Shown piece after piece: positions 24,928 through 33,160 of a DNA stretch of 43,233 nucleotides. The number at the start of each line of letters is the position of its first letter. Positions within the stretch are counted from its first letter, which is position 1. The translations under genes and the position numbers were made by a program. The DNA is from Collinsella sp. (GTDB taxonomy: Bacteria; Actinomycetota; Coriobacteriia; Coriobacteriales; Coriobacteriaceae), in NCBI GenBank assembly GCA_019419625.1, contig DXZO01000064.1, positions 1-43,233 of the forward strand. Reading direction: 5' to 3'. The notes under the pieces were generated by a model that was not told where the DNA came from, did not search any database, and was given only the letters and a program-made list of their open reading frames with translations.

Positions 24928-26433
24928 TTATGCCCGCGCGTCCGAAGCAGAACGGCAAGATGATGTGCCAGATGCAGCCGCAGCGTCGACCGGTCCGCCG
25001 TTCGGTAGAACGGCGGAACCACCATCGGCAAAATTCCAGCCGGCAAGACGGTCCTTCGCGGTGTCGATGTCCAGGTAGTTCTCCACGCCATCCATGAGTC
25101 GCGTAAAGGCGGTAAAGAGATAGTGGGCATCGGTGGGGCCGGGCGAGGCCTCGGGGTGGTACTGGACCGAGAAGCACGGGGCGTCGAGCAGCTGGATGCC
25201 CTCGGCGGTGCCGTCGTTGAGGTTCACGTGCGTCAGGCGAATGCGGCCGAAGCGCTCGTTCATCACGACCGGCGCGATGCCGCGGCGCACCCAGGCGCGC
25301 AGGTCGCCATCGGCCGCGTGCTCGGCCTCGCCGCCGGAAAGCTCCGGGATCAGTTCGCCCAGACTGGGGAACAGTAGGCCAAAGCCGTGATTTTGCGCGG
25401 TGATCTCCACGCGACGACTCACCAGGTTCATAACCGGCTGGTTACCGCCACGGTGACCGAATTTAAGCTTTTCCATTTGGGCGCCACACGCCAAGCTGAT
25501 CATCTGGTGACCAAGGCAAATGCCAAAGACCGGCACCTTGCCGATCAGCTGCTGCACCTGCTCGTAGGTCTCCACCACGGCATCGGGGTCACCGGGGCCG
25601 TTGGACAAAAAGACGCCGTCGGGATTCATGTCGAGCACCTGCTGGGCGGGCGTATCCCACGGCACGACAGTAAGGTCGCAGCCGGTGCGGACGAGGCCCT
25701 CCAGGATGCCACGCTTGACGCCGCAGTCGTAGGCGACCACGTTGTGGCGGGAAGGAGCGGCAGGGGCAAGCGCAAAGTTATGCGTAGCGGGCAGATCGCT
25801 CGCGGCAAAAGCGTGGGGCTCAGGGCAGCTCACGGTCTTGACCAGATTCTCGCCCACCAGCGTCGGCGCTGCGGCCAGACGCTCGGCAAGCTCGTCGACG
25901 TCAAAGATCTCGGTCGAGATAATGCCCATTTTGGAGCCGTTGTCGCGCAGGTGGCGCACCAGGGCACGGGTGTCGACGCCCTCGATAGCGACGATGCCGT
26001 GGGCACGCAGGTACTCCGGCACGCTGACGGCCGAGCGCCAGTTGGAAGGCGTGGCGCACATGTCGCGGACAATCATGCCGCGCATGGCGGGAGCACTCGC
26101 GGGACGAGCGGTATCACCGGGGAAGGCCGACTGGACGTCGGTCTCGTCGATGCCGTAGTTGCCGATCTGCGGATAGGTCATGGTTACAATTTGGCCGGCA
26201 TAGCTCGGGTCGGTCATGACCTCAAAATAGCCCTCAAGCGAGGTATTGAAGCAGACCTCGCCGGTCGCGGTACCCTCGGCACCGCACGCACGGCCATAAA
26301 AAATGGTCCCATCCTCAAGGTACAGGATGCAGGGACCGCAGGTGCCCTTGCTGGTTTTGGCCAGCATGCGCTGGCAAAGCTCGCTGGGCGCGAAGGTGCG
26401 GGCGGCAGCGCCCGCAGTATGGTTGTTCGCCAT
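24928..26433 (-). CDS. carA: Carbamoyl-phosphate synthase small chain (glutaminase), with extended ends
   Basis: A 501-residue glutamine amidotransferase that feeds ammonia to CarB. Motifs: AILYLEDGT-type start (here ILYLEDGTIFYG), GEVCFNTSLEGYFEVMTDPSY, and the nucleophile Cys in VFGICLGHQMISLACG. HRGGNQPVMNL and the His-Glu of QYHPEASPGP complete the active site. Typical CarA has 360-390 residues. Here about 30 residues precede the fold and about 55 follow the HPEAS region, ending in an Ala/Gly/Ser/Asp-rich tail. ATG at 26433 has AAGGAG 4-5 bases upstream. No pyrimidine attenuator or clear ARG box was recognised in the AT-rich upstream region. Confidence 0.94.
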   Translation of the reverse strand: MANNHTAGAAARTFAPSELCQRMLAKTSKGTCGPCILYLEDGTIFYGRACGAEGTATGEVCFNTSLEGYFEVMTDPSYAGQIVTMTYPQIGNYGIDETDVQSAFPGDTARPASAPAMRGMIVRDMCATPSNWRSAVSVPEYLRAHGIVAIEGVDTRALVRHLRDNGSKMGIISTEIFDVDELAERLAAAPTLVGENLVKTVSCPEPHAFAASDLPATHNFALAPAAPSRHNVVAYDCGVKRGILEGLVRTGCDLTVVPWDTPAQQVLDMNPDGVFLSNGPGDPDAVVETYEQVQQLIGKVPVFGICLGHQMISLACGAQMEKLKFGHRGGNQPVMNLVSRRVEITAQNHGFGLLFPSLGELIPELSGGEAEHAADGDLRAWVRRGIAPVVMNERFGRIRLTHVNLNDGTAEGIQLLDAPCFSVQYHPEASPGPTDAHYLFTAFTRLMDGVENYLDIDTAKDRLAGWNFADGGSAVLPNGGPVDAAAASGTSSCRSASDARA

Positions 26434-26572
26434 AATTCTCCTTCCCGGTCTCACAGGACCGGCTTAAAGGTTGGTAGTTAGGCCTCGCGGTATTGTAACC
26501 GCAAGTATGCTCCATGGCGTTAATTTCATCGAAATGTTTACGAAATGATAATTATGACTTTCTATGCATAAT

Positions 26573-26633
26573 GATTTTTCTGGGACGGGGATTAAAAAAT
26601 CATCCCGCGTGGGCTTGCGGCTCACGCGGGATG
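26573..26633 (-). terminator. Terminator with embedded GGGACGGGG motif
   Basis: An 11-bp stem (26601-26611 with 26623-26633) lies 8 bases after the stop of the gene at 26642 and is followed on the minus strand by a T run. A second small stem (26573-26579 with 26595-26601) encloses TGGGACGGGG, the same motif as at 14535 and 43072. Confidence 0.75.
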
Positions 26634-26641
26634 ATGGTGTC

Positions 26642-27601
26642 TTATTTATCCTGCTCCAGCAGATCGGACGGCATGCGATCTGGCTTACCGCCGCGGAAGA
26701 TCTCGCGACCGTGCAGGCGATGTTCCAAGTCGCGCTCGGCCTTTTCCTCCGTGATCTTGGTCTGGCTTACCGCCGGGTCCTCAATCAGTGACGACACCGA
26801 GTTCACCTGCTTTTGGATGCGCTCGGCAATCGTGTCGTCCATGCTCACGATACGCATCTTCCAGTCGATGCTCGTGGCATTTGACGAGCTCTTGGTCCAC
26901 ACAAACGTCAAAATGGCGCTCTGATGACCCCTCGCGGGGAACATGCCAAAGAAGGAATCATGCTGGATATTGCTGTCCTCATCGATATAGGCGTGCACGT
27001 TGTACACCACGCGGTCGATCTTATCGTTGAGCAGCGCGTTGGTCGCAAGTGCCGCGGCCTGGATCTGCCCGTTGGACAGCAGCTCAAGCTCGTTGGCAGA
27101 CGATGTGTCCAACACCGTTACCTCGACCGTGCCCGTACGTTCATCGGCTTCATCGACGGTAAAGTCGAGCGGGAACTGCGTAAAGCCGTTGCCCCACTCG
27201 AGTCCACCCTTGAGCGCGGTCGAGACGGTATCCACCGAAACGCTCTCGGACAGATTGGCGGTGTTCAGGCGTCGCATCACGCCGTAGCCAATCTGCATGC
27301 CAACAATCAGCACCAAGATGCCGATGACCACAGCCATGGCGGTCTTCGTAATGGTATGACTCACCTGCGAACCCGAAGGGTCGTCCTCGGACAGCGGGTC
27401 GATATGTTTTGCCTGGCTTGCGCGATCTTCGCTGCGAAGCTGCGCCAGCGCCGCCTTGTCGCCGCGCTTGACGGCAGCCTCTTTTTCGCGCATGCGCTCG
27501 GTGCGCTTTTTGGCAAGCGTCGGATCCAAAACGCCGGATGCGTCGATCTCGGAGAATAACTCCGTCACTTCTTCCGGAGTCAAAGGGTTCTTCTCAGCCA
27601 T
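26642..27601 (-). CDS. Membrane-anchored protein of unknown function
   Basis: A 319-residue protein. Residues 1-85 are a charged cytoplasmic region with a possible coiled coil (AKKRTERMREKEAAVKRGDK). One transmembrane helix follows (about 88-110, AVVIGILVLIVGMQIGYGVM). The rest is outside the cell: a mixed alpha/beta domain with FPLDFTVDEADERTGTVEV, AALATNALLNDKIDRVVYNV and ILTFVWTKSSSNATSIDWKM, then a charged C-terminal tail. No family is recognised. It starts 19 bases after the stop of the ABC exporter gene, with AGGAAG before ATG 27601, so the two probably share a transcript and possibly a function. A terminator follows directly. Confidence 0.7.
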   Translation of the reverse strand: MAEKNPLTPEEVTELFSEIDASGVLDPTLAKKRTERMREKEAAVKRGDKAALAQLRSEDRASQAKHIDPLSEDDPSGSQVSHTITKTAMAVVIGILVLIVGMQIGYGVMRRLNTANLSESVSVDTVSTALKGGLEWGNGFTQFPLDFTVDEADERTGTVEVTVLDTSSANELELLSNGQIQAAALATNALLNDKIDRVVYNVHAYIDEDSNIQHDSFFGMFPARGHQSAILTFVWTKSSSNATSIDWKMRIVSMDDTIAERIQKQVNSVSSLIEDPAVSQTKITEEKAERDLEHRLHGREIFRGGKPDRMPSDLLEQDK

Positions 27602-27620
27602 AAACTTCCTGTCATATCAA

Positions 27621-29393
27621 TCAGTCGAGCTCGTGCGCACGCGCACCTTCGAACTGCATTCGATAGTAACGGGCATAGGTGCCGCCACGGGCGAGAAGCT
27701 CCTCGTGCGTGCCACGCTCCACAACGCGACCATGCTCAACGGTCGCAATCTCATCGGCATGCTTAATGGTCGAAAGACGGTGGGCGATGATAATCGTGGT
27801 GCGGCCGCGCGCCAGTTCTTCGAGTGACTCCTGCACCGCCTCCTCGCTCTCGTTATCCAAAGCACTCGTCGCCTCGTCCAAAATAAGGATCTTGGGGTTC
27901 TTGAGAAACACACGCGCGATGGCAACGCGCTGCTTCTGTCCGCCCGAAAGACGGCTGCCGCGCTCGCCCACGACCGTGTCATAGCCCTGTGGAAGCGACT
28001 CGATAAAGGCATCGATGTTGGCGCGACGGGCGGCCTCGGCGATCTCTTCTGCCGTAGCACCCGGCTTGCCGTAGGCGATGTTCTCGCCGATCGTACCGTC
28101 AAATAGATAGACATCCTGCTGCACCAGGCCGATGGCACGGCGCAGGCTCTGCTGCGTCACATCACGCACGTCCTGGCCGTCGATGCTAATGGATCCGGTA
28201 GCCACGTCATAAAAGCGCGGCAGCAACGAACAGGTCGTGGACTTGCCGCCGCCCGAAGGGCCAACCAAAGCGATGGTCTGCCCGGGCTTGATGGACAGGT
28301 CCATATGGTCGATAACGGGACGCTCGTCGGCATCGCCCTCGCCCAGCTCAACATCCTCGTAGTTAAAGCACACGTCGTGATACTCCACGGCGCCGGCGAT
28401 CACCTGCAGATCCGTAGCGCCCGGCTTGTCCTGGATATCCGGCGCGGTCGAGAGCACCTCGTCCATACGCTTAAACCCGGCAATGGCCTTCTGATACGTT
28501 TCGGCCGAATTGACGAGTGTCTCGAGCGGCGTGCAGAACAGCGAAATATAGAGTGCAAAGGTCGCCATATCGACCGCCTGCAGCTGTCCCTGGGCGACCA
28601 GCCAGCCGCCCAGCAGCACCACGATCACATAGAGCACACCCGAGAGCAGGCCATACGTCGCGGTATAGACGCCCATGGCGTGATACATGTTCTCCTTGGA
28701 CGAAAGATAGCGATTGTTTGAGGCGCGGAACTTAGAGCGCTCGGTCTCCTCATTGGCAAAGCTCTTGACCACGCGCATGCCCGCCAGCGAATCCTGCAGC
28801 TGCGCATTGATGCCGCTGATCTTTTTGCGGTTGTCGCTAAAGACCTCGCGCATGCGCATGTTCTGCCAAAACATGATGACCGAAAACGCTGCTGTCACCG
28901 CAGCCATGGCAAGCGCCAGCACCGGGGCGATGGTAAAGAGGATCACAAACGAGCCGATAATCTCGATGCCGCAGATGATGATCCACTCGGGCACGTGGTG
29001 CGCCGCCTCGCAGATATCGAACAGGTCGTTGACCACGCGGCTCATCATGTCGCCCGAGCTGTTACGGTCGAAGTACGCAAAGCTAAAGCGCTCATACTGG
29101 TCGAACAGGTCCTCGCGCATCTTGGACTCCATGCGCGCACCCATCACGTGACCCCAATAGCTCACAAAATAGCGGCAGGCGCAGCGGACGGCATACATCA
29201 GCACCAAGCCCACCGCAATCATGCCGAGCGCCTGCATAATGACAGCCTGACCCTGAGTAAAGAGCCCACCGGTCAAATTGCGCAGGATAATGGGGAACGC
29301 CAGGTCAATGGCGGCAAGCACCAGAGCACAAACAGTATCGGCAACAAAAAGCCCCATCTGGGGCTCGTAATACGAGAGAAACCTTTTAAACAT
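27621..29393 (-). CDS. ABC exporter, fused membrane and ATPase domains
   Basis: A 590-residue half-transporter. The N-terminal domain has six hydrophobic segments and the type I exporter coupling sequence RFSFAYFDRNSSGDMMSRVVND. The C-terminal ATPase has Walker A GPSGGGKST, the Q loop in GLVQQDVYLFDGTI, the signature LSGGQKQRVAIARV, Walker B ILILDEATSALDNESE and the switch His in IIIAHRLST. It would act as a homodimer, or with a partner not seen here. Substrate unknown; multidrug or lipid export are common in the family. ATG at 29393 has GAGGATT upstream. The downstream membrane-anchored protein probably belongs to the same operon. Confidence 0.9.
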   Translation of the reverse strand: MFKRFLSYYEPQMGLFVADTVCALVLAAIDLAFPIILRNLTGGLFTQGQAVIMQALGMIAVGLVLMYAVRCACRYFVSYWGHVMGARMESKMREDLFDQYERFSFAYFDRNSSGDMMSRVVNDLFDICEAAHHVPEWIIICGIEIIGSFVILFTIAPVLALAMAAVTAAFSVIMFWQNMRMREVFSDNRKKISGINAQLQDSLAGMRVVKSFANEETERSKFRASNNRYLSSKENMYHAMGVYTATYGLLSGVLYVIVVLLGGWLVAQGQLQAVDMATFALYISLFCTPLETLVNSAETYQKAIAGFKRMDEVLSTAPDIQDKPGATDLQVIAGAVEYHDVCFNYEDVELGEGDADERPVIDHMDLSIKPGQTIALVGPSGGGKSTTCSLLPRFYDVATGSISIDGQDVRDVTQQSLRRAIGLVQQDVYLFDGTIGENIAYGKPGATAEEIAEAARRANIDAFIESLPQGYDTVVGERGSRLSGGQKQRVAIARVFLKNPKILILDEATSALDNESEEAVQESLEELARGRTTIIIAHRLSTIKHADEIATVEHGRVVERGTHEELLARGGTYARYYRMQFEGARAHELD

Positions 29394-29490
29394 GCAATCC
29401 TCGAAGAGAAATAAATAGCGTGAGAAATCCGGTTGAACCGGTCAGGCTGAAAACAAAGCGTCCCAACAAGCATAACGCCGATGTTCTGGC

Positions 29491-29640
29491 AGCGTCAGCG
29501 AAAACGTCCCTAAGCGAGCAAGGTGCCTTGAAAGAGGAGCGACGCGTACTTCGGTACGCGAGCGACGATTGAAAGGCAGATTGCCGCTTAGGGGCGTTTG
29601 CAGCGTCGACTCGTTACGCGGTTTGGTAAAACCGCGTAAC
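29491..29640. repeat. Structured element, copy C
   Basis: Directly adjacent to the Nudix stop codon. Reading the plus strand: P1 is 29502-29516 with 29585-29599 (one T-G wobble). P2 is 29518-29529 with 29573-29584, broken by the loop GG (29522-29523) against GA (29579-29580). The apical stem is 29543-29549 with 29554-29560, capped by TTCG. The separate hairpin next to the gene is 29613-29624 with 29629-29640, with a GGTA loop. Compared with copy B, almost every pair of P1 and the inner half of P2 differs while pairing is kept. That points to selection on structure. The TTCG cap would be most stable if the plus strand were transcribed. Confidence 0.65.
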
Positions 29641-30336
29641 CTAGAGCTCGGCCCCGCCCAAGCGGTGCGCGATGCTATCGCAGGCCAAGGCGCCCACGAC
29701 GGTCTTGGCGTCTTCGATCTTGCCGTCGAGCACGGCGTCGATCAGCTCGTGCAGCGGCACCAGGTCCACGTTGACAAACTCGTCATCATCGGGGTTGGGC
29801 ACATCAAACTCGAGCTTGGTAGCCAAGTAGATGTGGATGATCTCATCGCAAAAACCGCAGGACGTGACAATCGACGTCAAAAAGCGAATGCGACCAGCCC
29901 TAAAGCCCGTCTCCTCATGCAGCTCGCGTTTGGCGCAATCGAGCGGGTCCTCGCCTGGATCGAGCTTGCCGGCGGGAATCTCGACCGTCACGCGGTCGAT
30001 AGCGGTGCGGTACTGACGCACCAGTACGATCTTGCCGCTCTCGGTCAGCGCCACAACGGCCGCCGCACCCGGATGGCGAACGATATCGCGGGCGCTGCGG
30101 CGACCGTTGGGCAGCTCAACCTCAAGACGGTGGACGTCGAGGATCTTGCCCTTCCAGGCGCACTCCTCCGAAAGAATCTTCTCGTGCAGCTCGGCATCGT
30201 GCGGGTCGTCGTCGCCCAGCACCAGCGCCGGCTCGTCAGCGACCTCGCCGCCAGGCTCGCCCTCGGCGTGCCCATACATGCGGCTGTCCTCTTCAACGAT
30301 CTGCGCATCCACGAGCTCTTCGTTCTTCTCGTCCAT
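29641..30336 (-). CDS. Nudix hydrolase (ADP-ribose pyrophosphatase type)
   Basis: A 231-residue protein. The Nudix box is complete: GKLDPGEDPLDCAKRELHEE followed by TGF, fitting GX5EX7REUXEEXGU. Upstream, VVALTESGKIVLVRQYRTAIDRVTVEIPAG matches the ADP-ribose pyrophosphatase subgroup, which cleaves ADP-ribose or related sugar nucleotides. An acidic N-terminal region of about 50 residues precedes the fold and is longer than usual. Of two nearby ATGs I take 30336, which stands 9 bases from GAGAGGA; the one at 30345 touches it. It follows purD by 21 bases and is probably co-transcribed. Confidence 0.88.
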   Translation of the reverse strand: MDEKNEELVDAQIVEEDSRMYGHAEGEPGGEVADEPALVLGDDDPHDAELHEKILSEECAWKGKILDVHRLEVELPNGRRSARDIVRHPGAAAVVALTESGKIVLVRQYRTAIDRVTVEIPAGKLDPGEDPLDCAKRELHEETGFRAGRIRFLTSIVTSCGFCDEIIHIYLATKLEFDVPNPDDDEFVNVDLVPLHELIDAVLDGKIEDAKTVVGALACDSIAHRLGGAEL

Positions 30337-30357
30337 CCGTCTCATTCCTCTCGGATT

Positions 30358-31662
30358 TTAGGCATCCCAGGCGTCGCGGCCGCGCAGCGCGCGCAGGCCG
30401 ATGTCGTGGCGCAGGGTCTTGCCTTCAAAATCAATCTTCTCGCAGGCCTCGTAGGCAAGGTTGCGAGCGTTCTCGAACGTGTCACCCAGAGCGGTCACGG
30501 CAAGCACGCGGCCACCATTGGTCACGAGCTGGCCGTCCACCACGGCAGTGCCCGCGTGGTACACGGTCACGTTCTCCATGACCTCGGCATCGGCGATACC
30601 GGTGATGACCTTGCCCTTCTCGTAGCTGCCGGGATAGCCCGCGCTCGTCAGGACAACTGCCACAGCCCACTCGTCACGCCAGTCGAGCTCAATCTGATCG
30701 AGCTCGCAGTTGGCGCAGGCGAGCATGACCTCAACCAGGTCGTTCTTAAGGCGCGGCAGCACGACCTGCGTCTCGGGGTCGCCAAAGCGGGCATTGAACT
30801 CCAGCACCTTGGGGCCGGCGGGGGTGAGCATAAAGCCACCGTACAGGCAGCCGCGGTAGTCGATGCCCTCGGCAGCAAGCTCGGCCACGGTCTGTTCCAT
30901 GACCGCCACCATGGTGGCGTGCTCCTCGTCGGTCACGATGGGCACCGGGCTGTAGACGCCCATGCCGCCGGTGTTGGGGCCCTTGTCGCCCTCGAGCGCG
31001 CGCTTGTGGTCCTGCGAGGTGGCCATGGGGCGCACGGTCTTGCCGTCGGTAAAGGCGAGCAGTGAGCACTCGGGACCAACGAGCATCTCCTCGATAACCA
31101 CGGTGTTGCCGGCATCGCCAAAGGTGCCGCCAAAGCACTCGCGCACGGCCTCCTCGGCCTGCTCAGGTTCGGTCGCCACGATAACACCCTTGCCCGCGGC
31201 AAGGCCGTCGGCCTTGACGACCAGCGGAGCGCCCTGCTCACGCACATAGGCAAGAGCCGAAGCCTCGTCGGTAAACGAGCCGTAGGCTGCCGTCGGAATA
31301 CCGGCGCGCTCCATGAGCTGCTTGGAGAACAGCTTAGAGCCCTCCATCTGGGCGCCCTCGGCACCCGGGCCGAAGCAGGGAATACCCGCCGCGCGCACGG
31401 CGTCGGCCACGCCCGCCACGAGCGGAGCCTCGGGGCCAATTACCACGAGTCCGCATCCGTGGCTCTGTGCAAACGCCGCCACGGCCGCAGGATCGCAGTC
31501 GTCGAGAACAACGTTCTCGCCACAGCTCGCGGTGCCGCCGTTGCCCGGCGCGATGTAGAGCTTGCCGGCGCGCGGTGATGCTGCGAGCTTAGCTGCCAAA
31601 GCATGCTCACGGCCGCCGCTGCCCAACAACAGGATGTCGATGGTTTGAGTGTCCGCCTTCAA
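30358..31662 (-). CDS. purD: Phosphoribosylamine-glycine ligase
   Basis: A 434-residue ATP-grasp enzyme joining phosphoribosylamine and glycine, step 2 of purine synthesis. Motifs: ILLLGSGGREHALAAKL, GLVVIGPEAPLVAGVAD, FGPGAEGAQMEGSK, VVKADGLAAGKGV, DHKRALEGDKGPNTGGMG and VLEFNARFGDPE. The frame is open further upstream, but no coding signal is there. The TTG at 31662 is preceded by GAGGAGG with a 5-base gap and gives the normal PurD length. It lies 118 bases after purA and is separated from it by a hairpin. A Nudix gene follows. Confidence 0.94.
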   Translation of the reverse strand: MKADTQTIDILLLGSGGREHALAAKLAASPRAGKLYIAPGNGGTASCGENVVLDDCDPAAVAAFAQSHGCGLVVIGPEAPLVAGVADAVRAAGIPCFGPGAEGAQMEGSKLFSKQLMERAGIPTAAYGSFTDEASALAYVREQGAPLVVKADGLAAGKGVIVATEPEQAEEAVRECFGGTFGDAGNTVVIEEMLVGPECSLLAFTDGKTVRPMATSQDHKRALEGDKGPNTGGMGVYSPVPIVTDEEHATMVAVMEQTVAELAAEGIDYRGCLYGGFMLTPAGPKVLEFNARFGDPETQVVLPRLKNDLVEVMLACANCELDQIELDWRDEWAVAVVLTSAGYPGSYEKGKVITGIADAEVMENVTVYHAGTAVVDGQLVTNGGRVLAVTALGDTFENARNLAYEACEKIDFEGKTLRHDIGLRALRGRDAWDA

Positions 31663-31716
31663 GGGTGCCTCCTCTATGGATGAATGGCCCGCTCCGCGCG
31701 AGCCCTTTGCAAGCAA

Positions 31717-31758
31717 ATATACCCCTCGGCCGCCCGCTTGGGCTGCAAAGGGGTATAT
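31717..31758 (-). terminator. Hairpin between purA and purD
   Basis: A 10-bp inverted repeat (31717-31726 with 31749-31758) with a 22-base loop that holds its own GCCC/GGGC pair, 22 bases after the purA stop. It is likely a terminator or attenuator; T runs are short. Confidence 0.55.
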
Positions 31759-31780
31759 CGCAATAACCAAATAGTCCCGA

Positions 31781-33067
31781 TTACTTCCAGAATCGGTTGA
31801 TGATCTGCTCGCGACCAGCGCCAACGCCAATGAACGTCACGCGGGTGTGTGCCAGATCCTCGATAAACGCCACGTAGTCCTGCGCCTCCTGCGGCAGCTC
31901 ATCAAAGCTGCGACAACCGGTGATGTCGCACTTCCAACCGGGGAGTTCCTCGTAGATGGGCTTGGCATGCTCAAAGCGCACCTGATGCTCGGGCACGCTG
32001 GTGTAGCGCTCGCCATCGACGTCGTAGGCCACGCACACCTTGATGGTGTCGAAGGCCGAAAGCACGTCGAGCTTGGTCAGGGCGATATCGGTGAGGCCGT
32101 TGACGCGCGAGGCGTAGTTGGCGATGGGGCCGTCGAACCAGCCGCAGCGACGACGGCGACCGGTGGTCACGCCGTACTCATAGCCCTCCTCGGTCAGCGT
32201 GTGACCGGCCTCGGACTCATAGGAAAGCTCGGTGGGCATGGGGCCCGAACCGACGCGGGTGATATAGGCCTTCATGACGCCCAGCACACGGTCGACGTTC
32301 TTCATGCCCACGCCGGAGCCGGTGATGGCGCCGCCGGCGGTGCAGTTGGAAGACGTCACGTACGGATAGGTGCCGTGATCGATGTCGAGCAGCGTCGCCT
32401 GGGCGCCCTCAAACAGCAGGTCCTTGCCCTCATCGATCATGTTGTTGAGTAGCAGGCTCGTCTCGGTGATGTAGGGACGCAGGCGCTCGGCCATCGGCAG
32501 GTACTCGTCGCAAATCTGGTCCACGGTGTAGGTGGGCAGGTTGTAGATGAGCTCGAGCTCAGGGTTCACGCGGGCGAGAGCGGTCTCCAGCTTGTCGCGG
32601 AACAGTGCCTCGTCCAGCATGTCCTGCATGCGCAGGCCGATGCGGGCCATCTTGTCCTGATAGCACGGACCGATACCGCGCTTGGTGGTACCGATGTTCT
32701 TCTTGCCGAGCTTCTGCTCAAAGGCGCCATCCAGATCGATGTGGTACGGCATGATGACATGCGCGTTGCCGCTGATCTTGAGATTCTTGGTGGTGATGCC
32801 GTCGGCCTCGAACATGTCGATCTCCTCAAGGACAACCTTGGGGTTGACGACGCAGCCGTTACCGATCACCGACACGTGGTCGGAATACATGATGCCGGAG
32901 GGCACCTGGTGTAGGCCGTACTTCTTGCCGTTGACGACGATGGTGTGACCGGCGTTGTTGCCGCCCGAGTAGCGCACGACGGCATCGAAGTCGCCGGCGA
33001 CCAGGTCGCAAATCTTACCCTTGCCCTCATCGCCCCACTGGGCACCGACCAAAACGGTTGACGGCAT
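31781..33067 (-). CDS. purA: Adenylosuccinate synthase
   Basis: A 428-residue GTP-dependent enzyme joining IMP and aspartate, the first step from IMP to AMP. Motifs: QWGDEGKGKI (residues 10-19) for GTP binding, YSGGNNAGHT, and QATLLDIDHGTYPYVTSSN. TGRRRRCGWFDG near residue 305 and KLDVLSAFDTIKVCVAYD complete the fold. Full length for the family. ATG at 33067 has AGGAGT upstream. It lies downstream of dnaB on the same strand, 93 bases away, a neighbourhood also common in other Gram-positive genomes. Confidence 0.96.
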   Translation of the reverse strand: MPSTVLVGAQWGDEGKGKICDLVAGDFDAVVRYSGGNNAGHTIVVNGKKYGLHQVPSGIMYSDHVSVIGNGCVVNPKVVLEEIDMFEADGITTKNLKISGNAHVIMPYHIDLDGAFEQKLGKKNIGTTKRGIGPCYQDKMARIGLRMQDMLDEALFRDKLETALARVNPELELIYNLPTYTVDQICDEYLPMAERLRPYITETSLLLNNMIDEGKDLLFEGAQATLLDIDHGTYPYVTSSNCTAGGAITGSGVGMKNVDRVLGVMKAYITRVGSGPMPTELSYESEAGHTLTEEGYEYGVTTGRRRRCGWFDGPIANYASRVNGLTDIALTKLDVLSAFDTIKVCVAYDVDGERYTSVPEHQVRFEHAKPIYEELPGWKCDITGCRSFDELPQEAQDYVAFIEDLAHTRVTFIGVGAGREQIINRFWK

Positions 33068-33160
33068 GTTTACTCCTTACATTCATGGACTGTCTACGCG
33101 CCACGCCGGCACGCAGAAGCACAAAACATTCCAAGTATACCCGTGCAACGGGCGCCTGTC

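Noticed and set aside
26434..26600. PyrR attenuator or ARG box in front of carA
   Set aside because: The region is AT-rich with a TATGCATA palindrome, but no anti-terminator/terminator pair and no good ARG box could be drawn.
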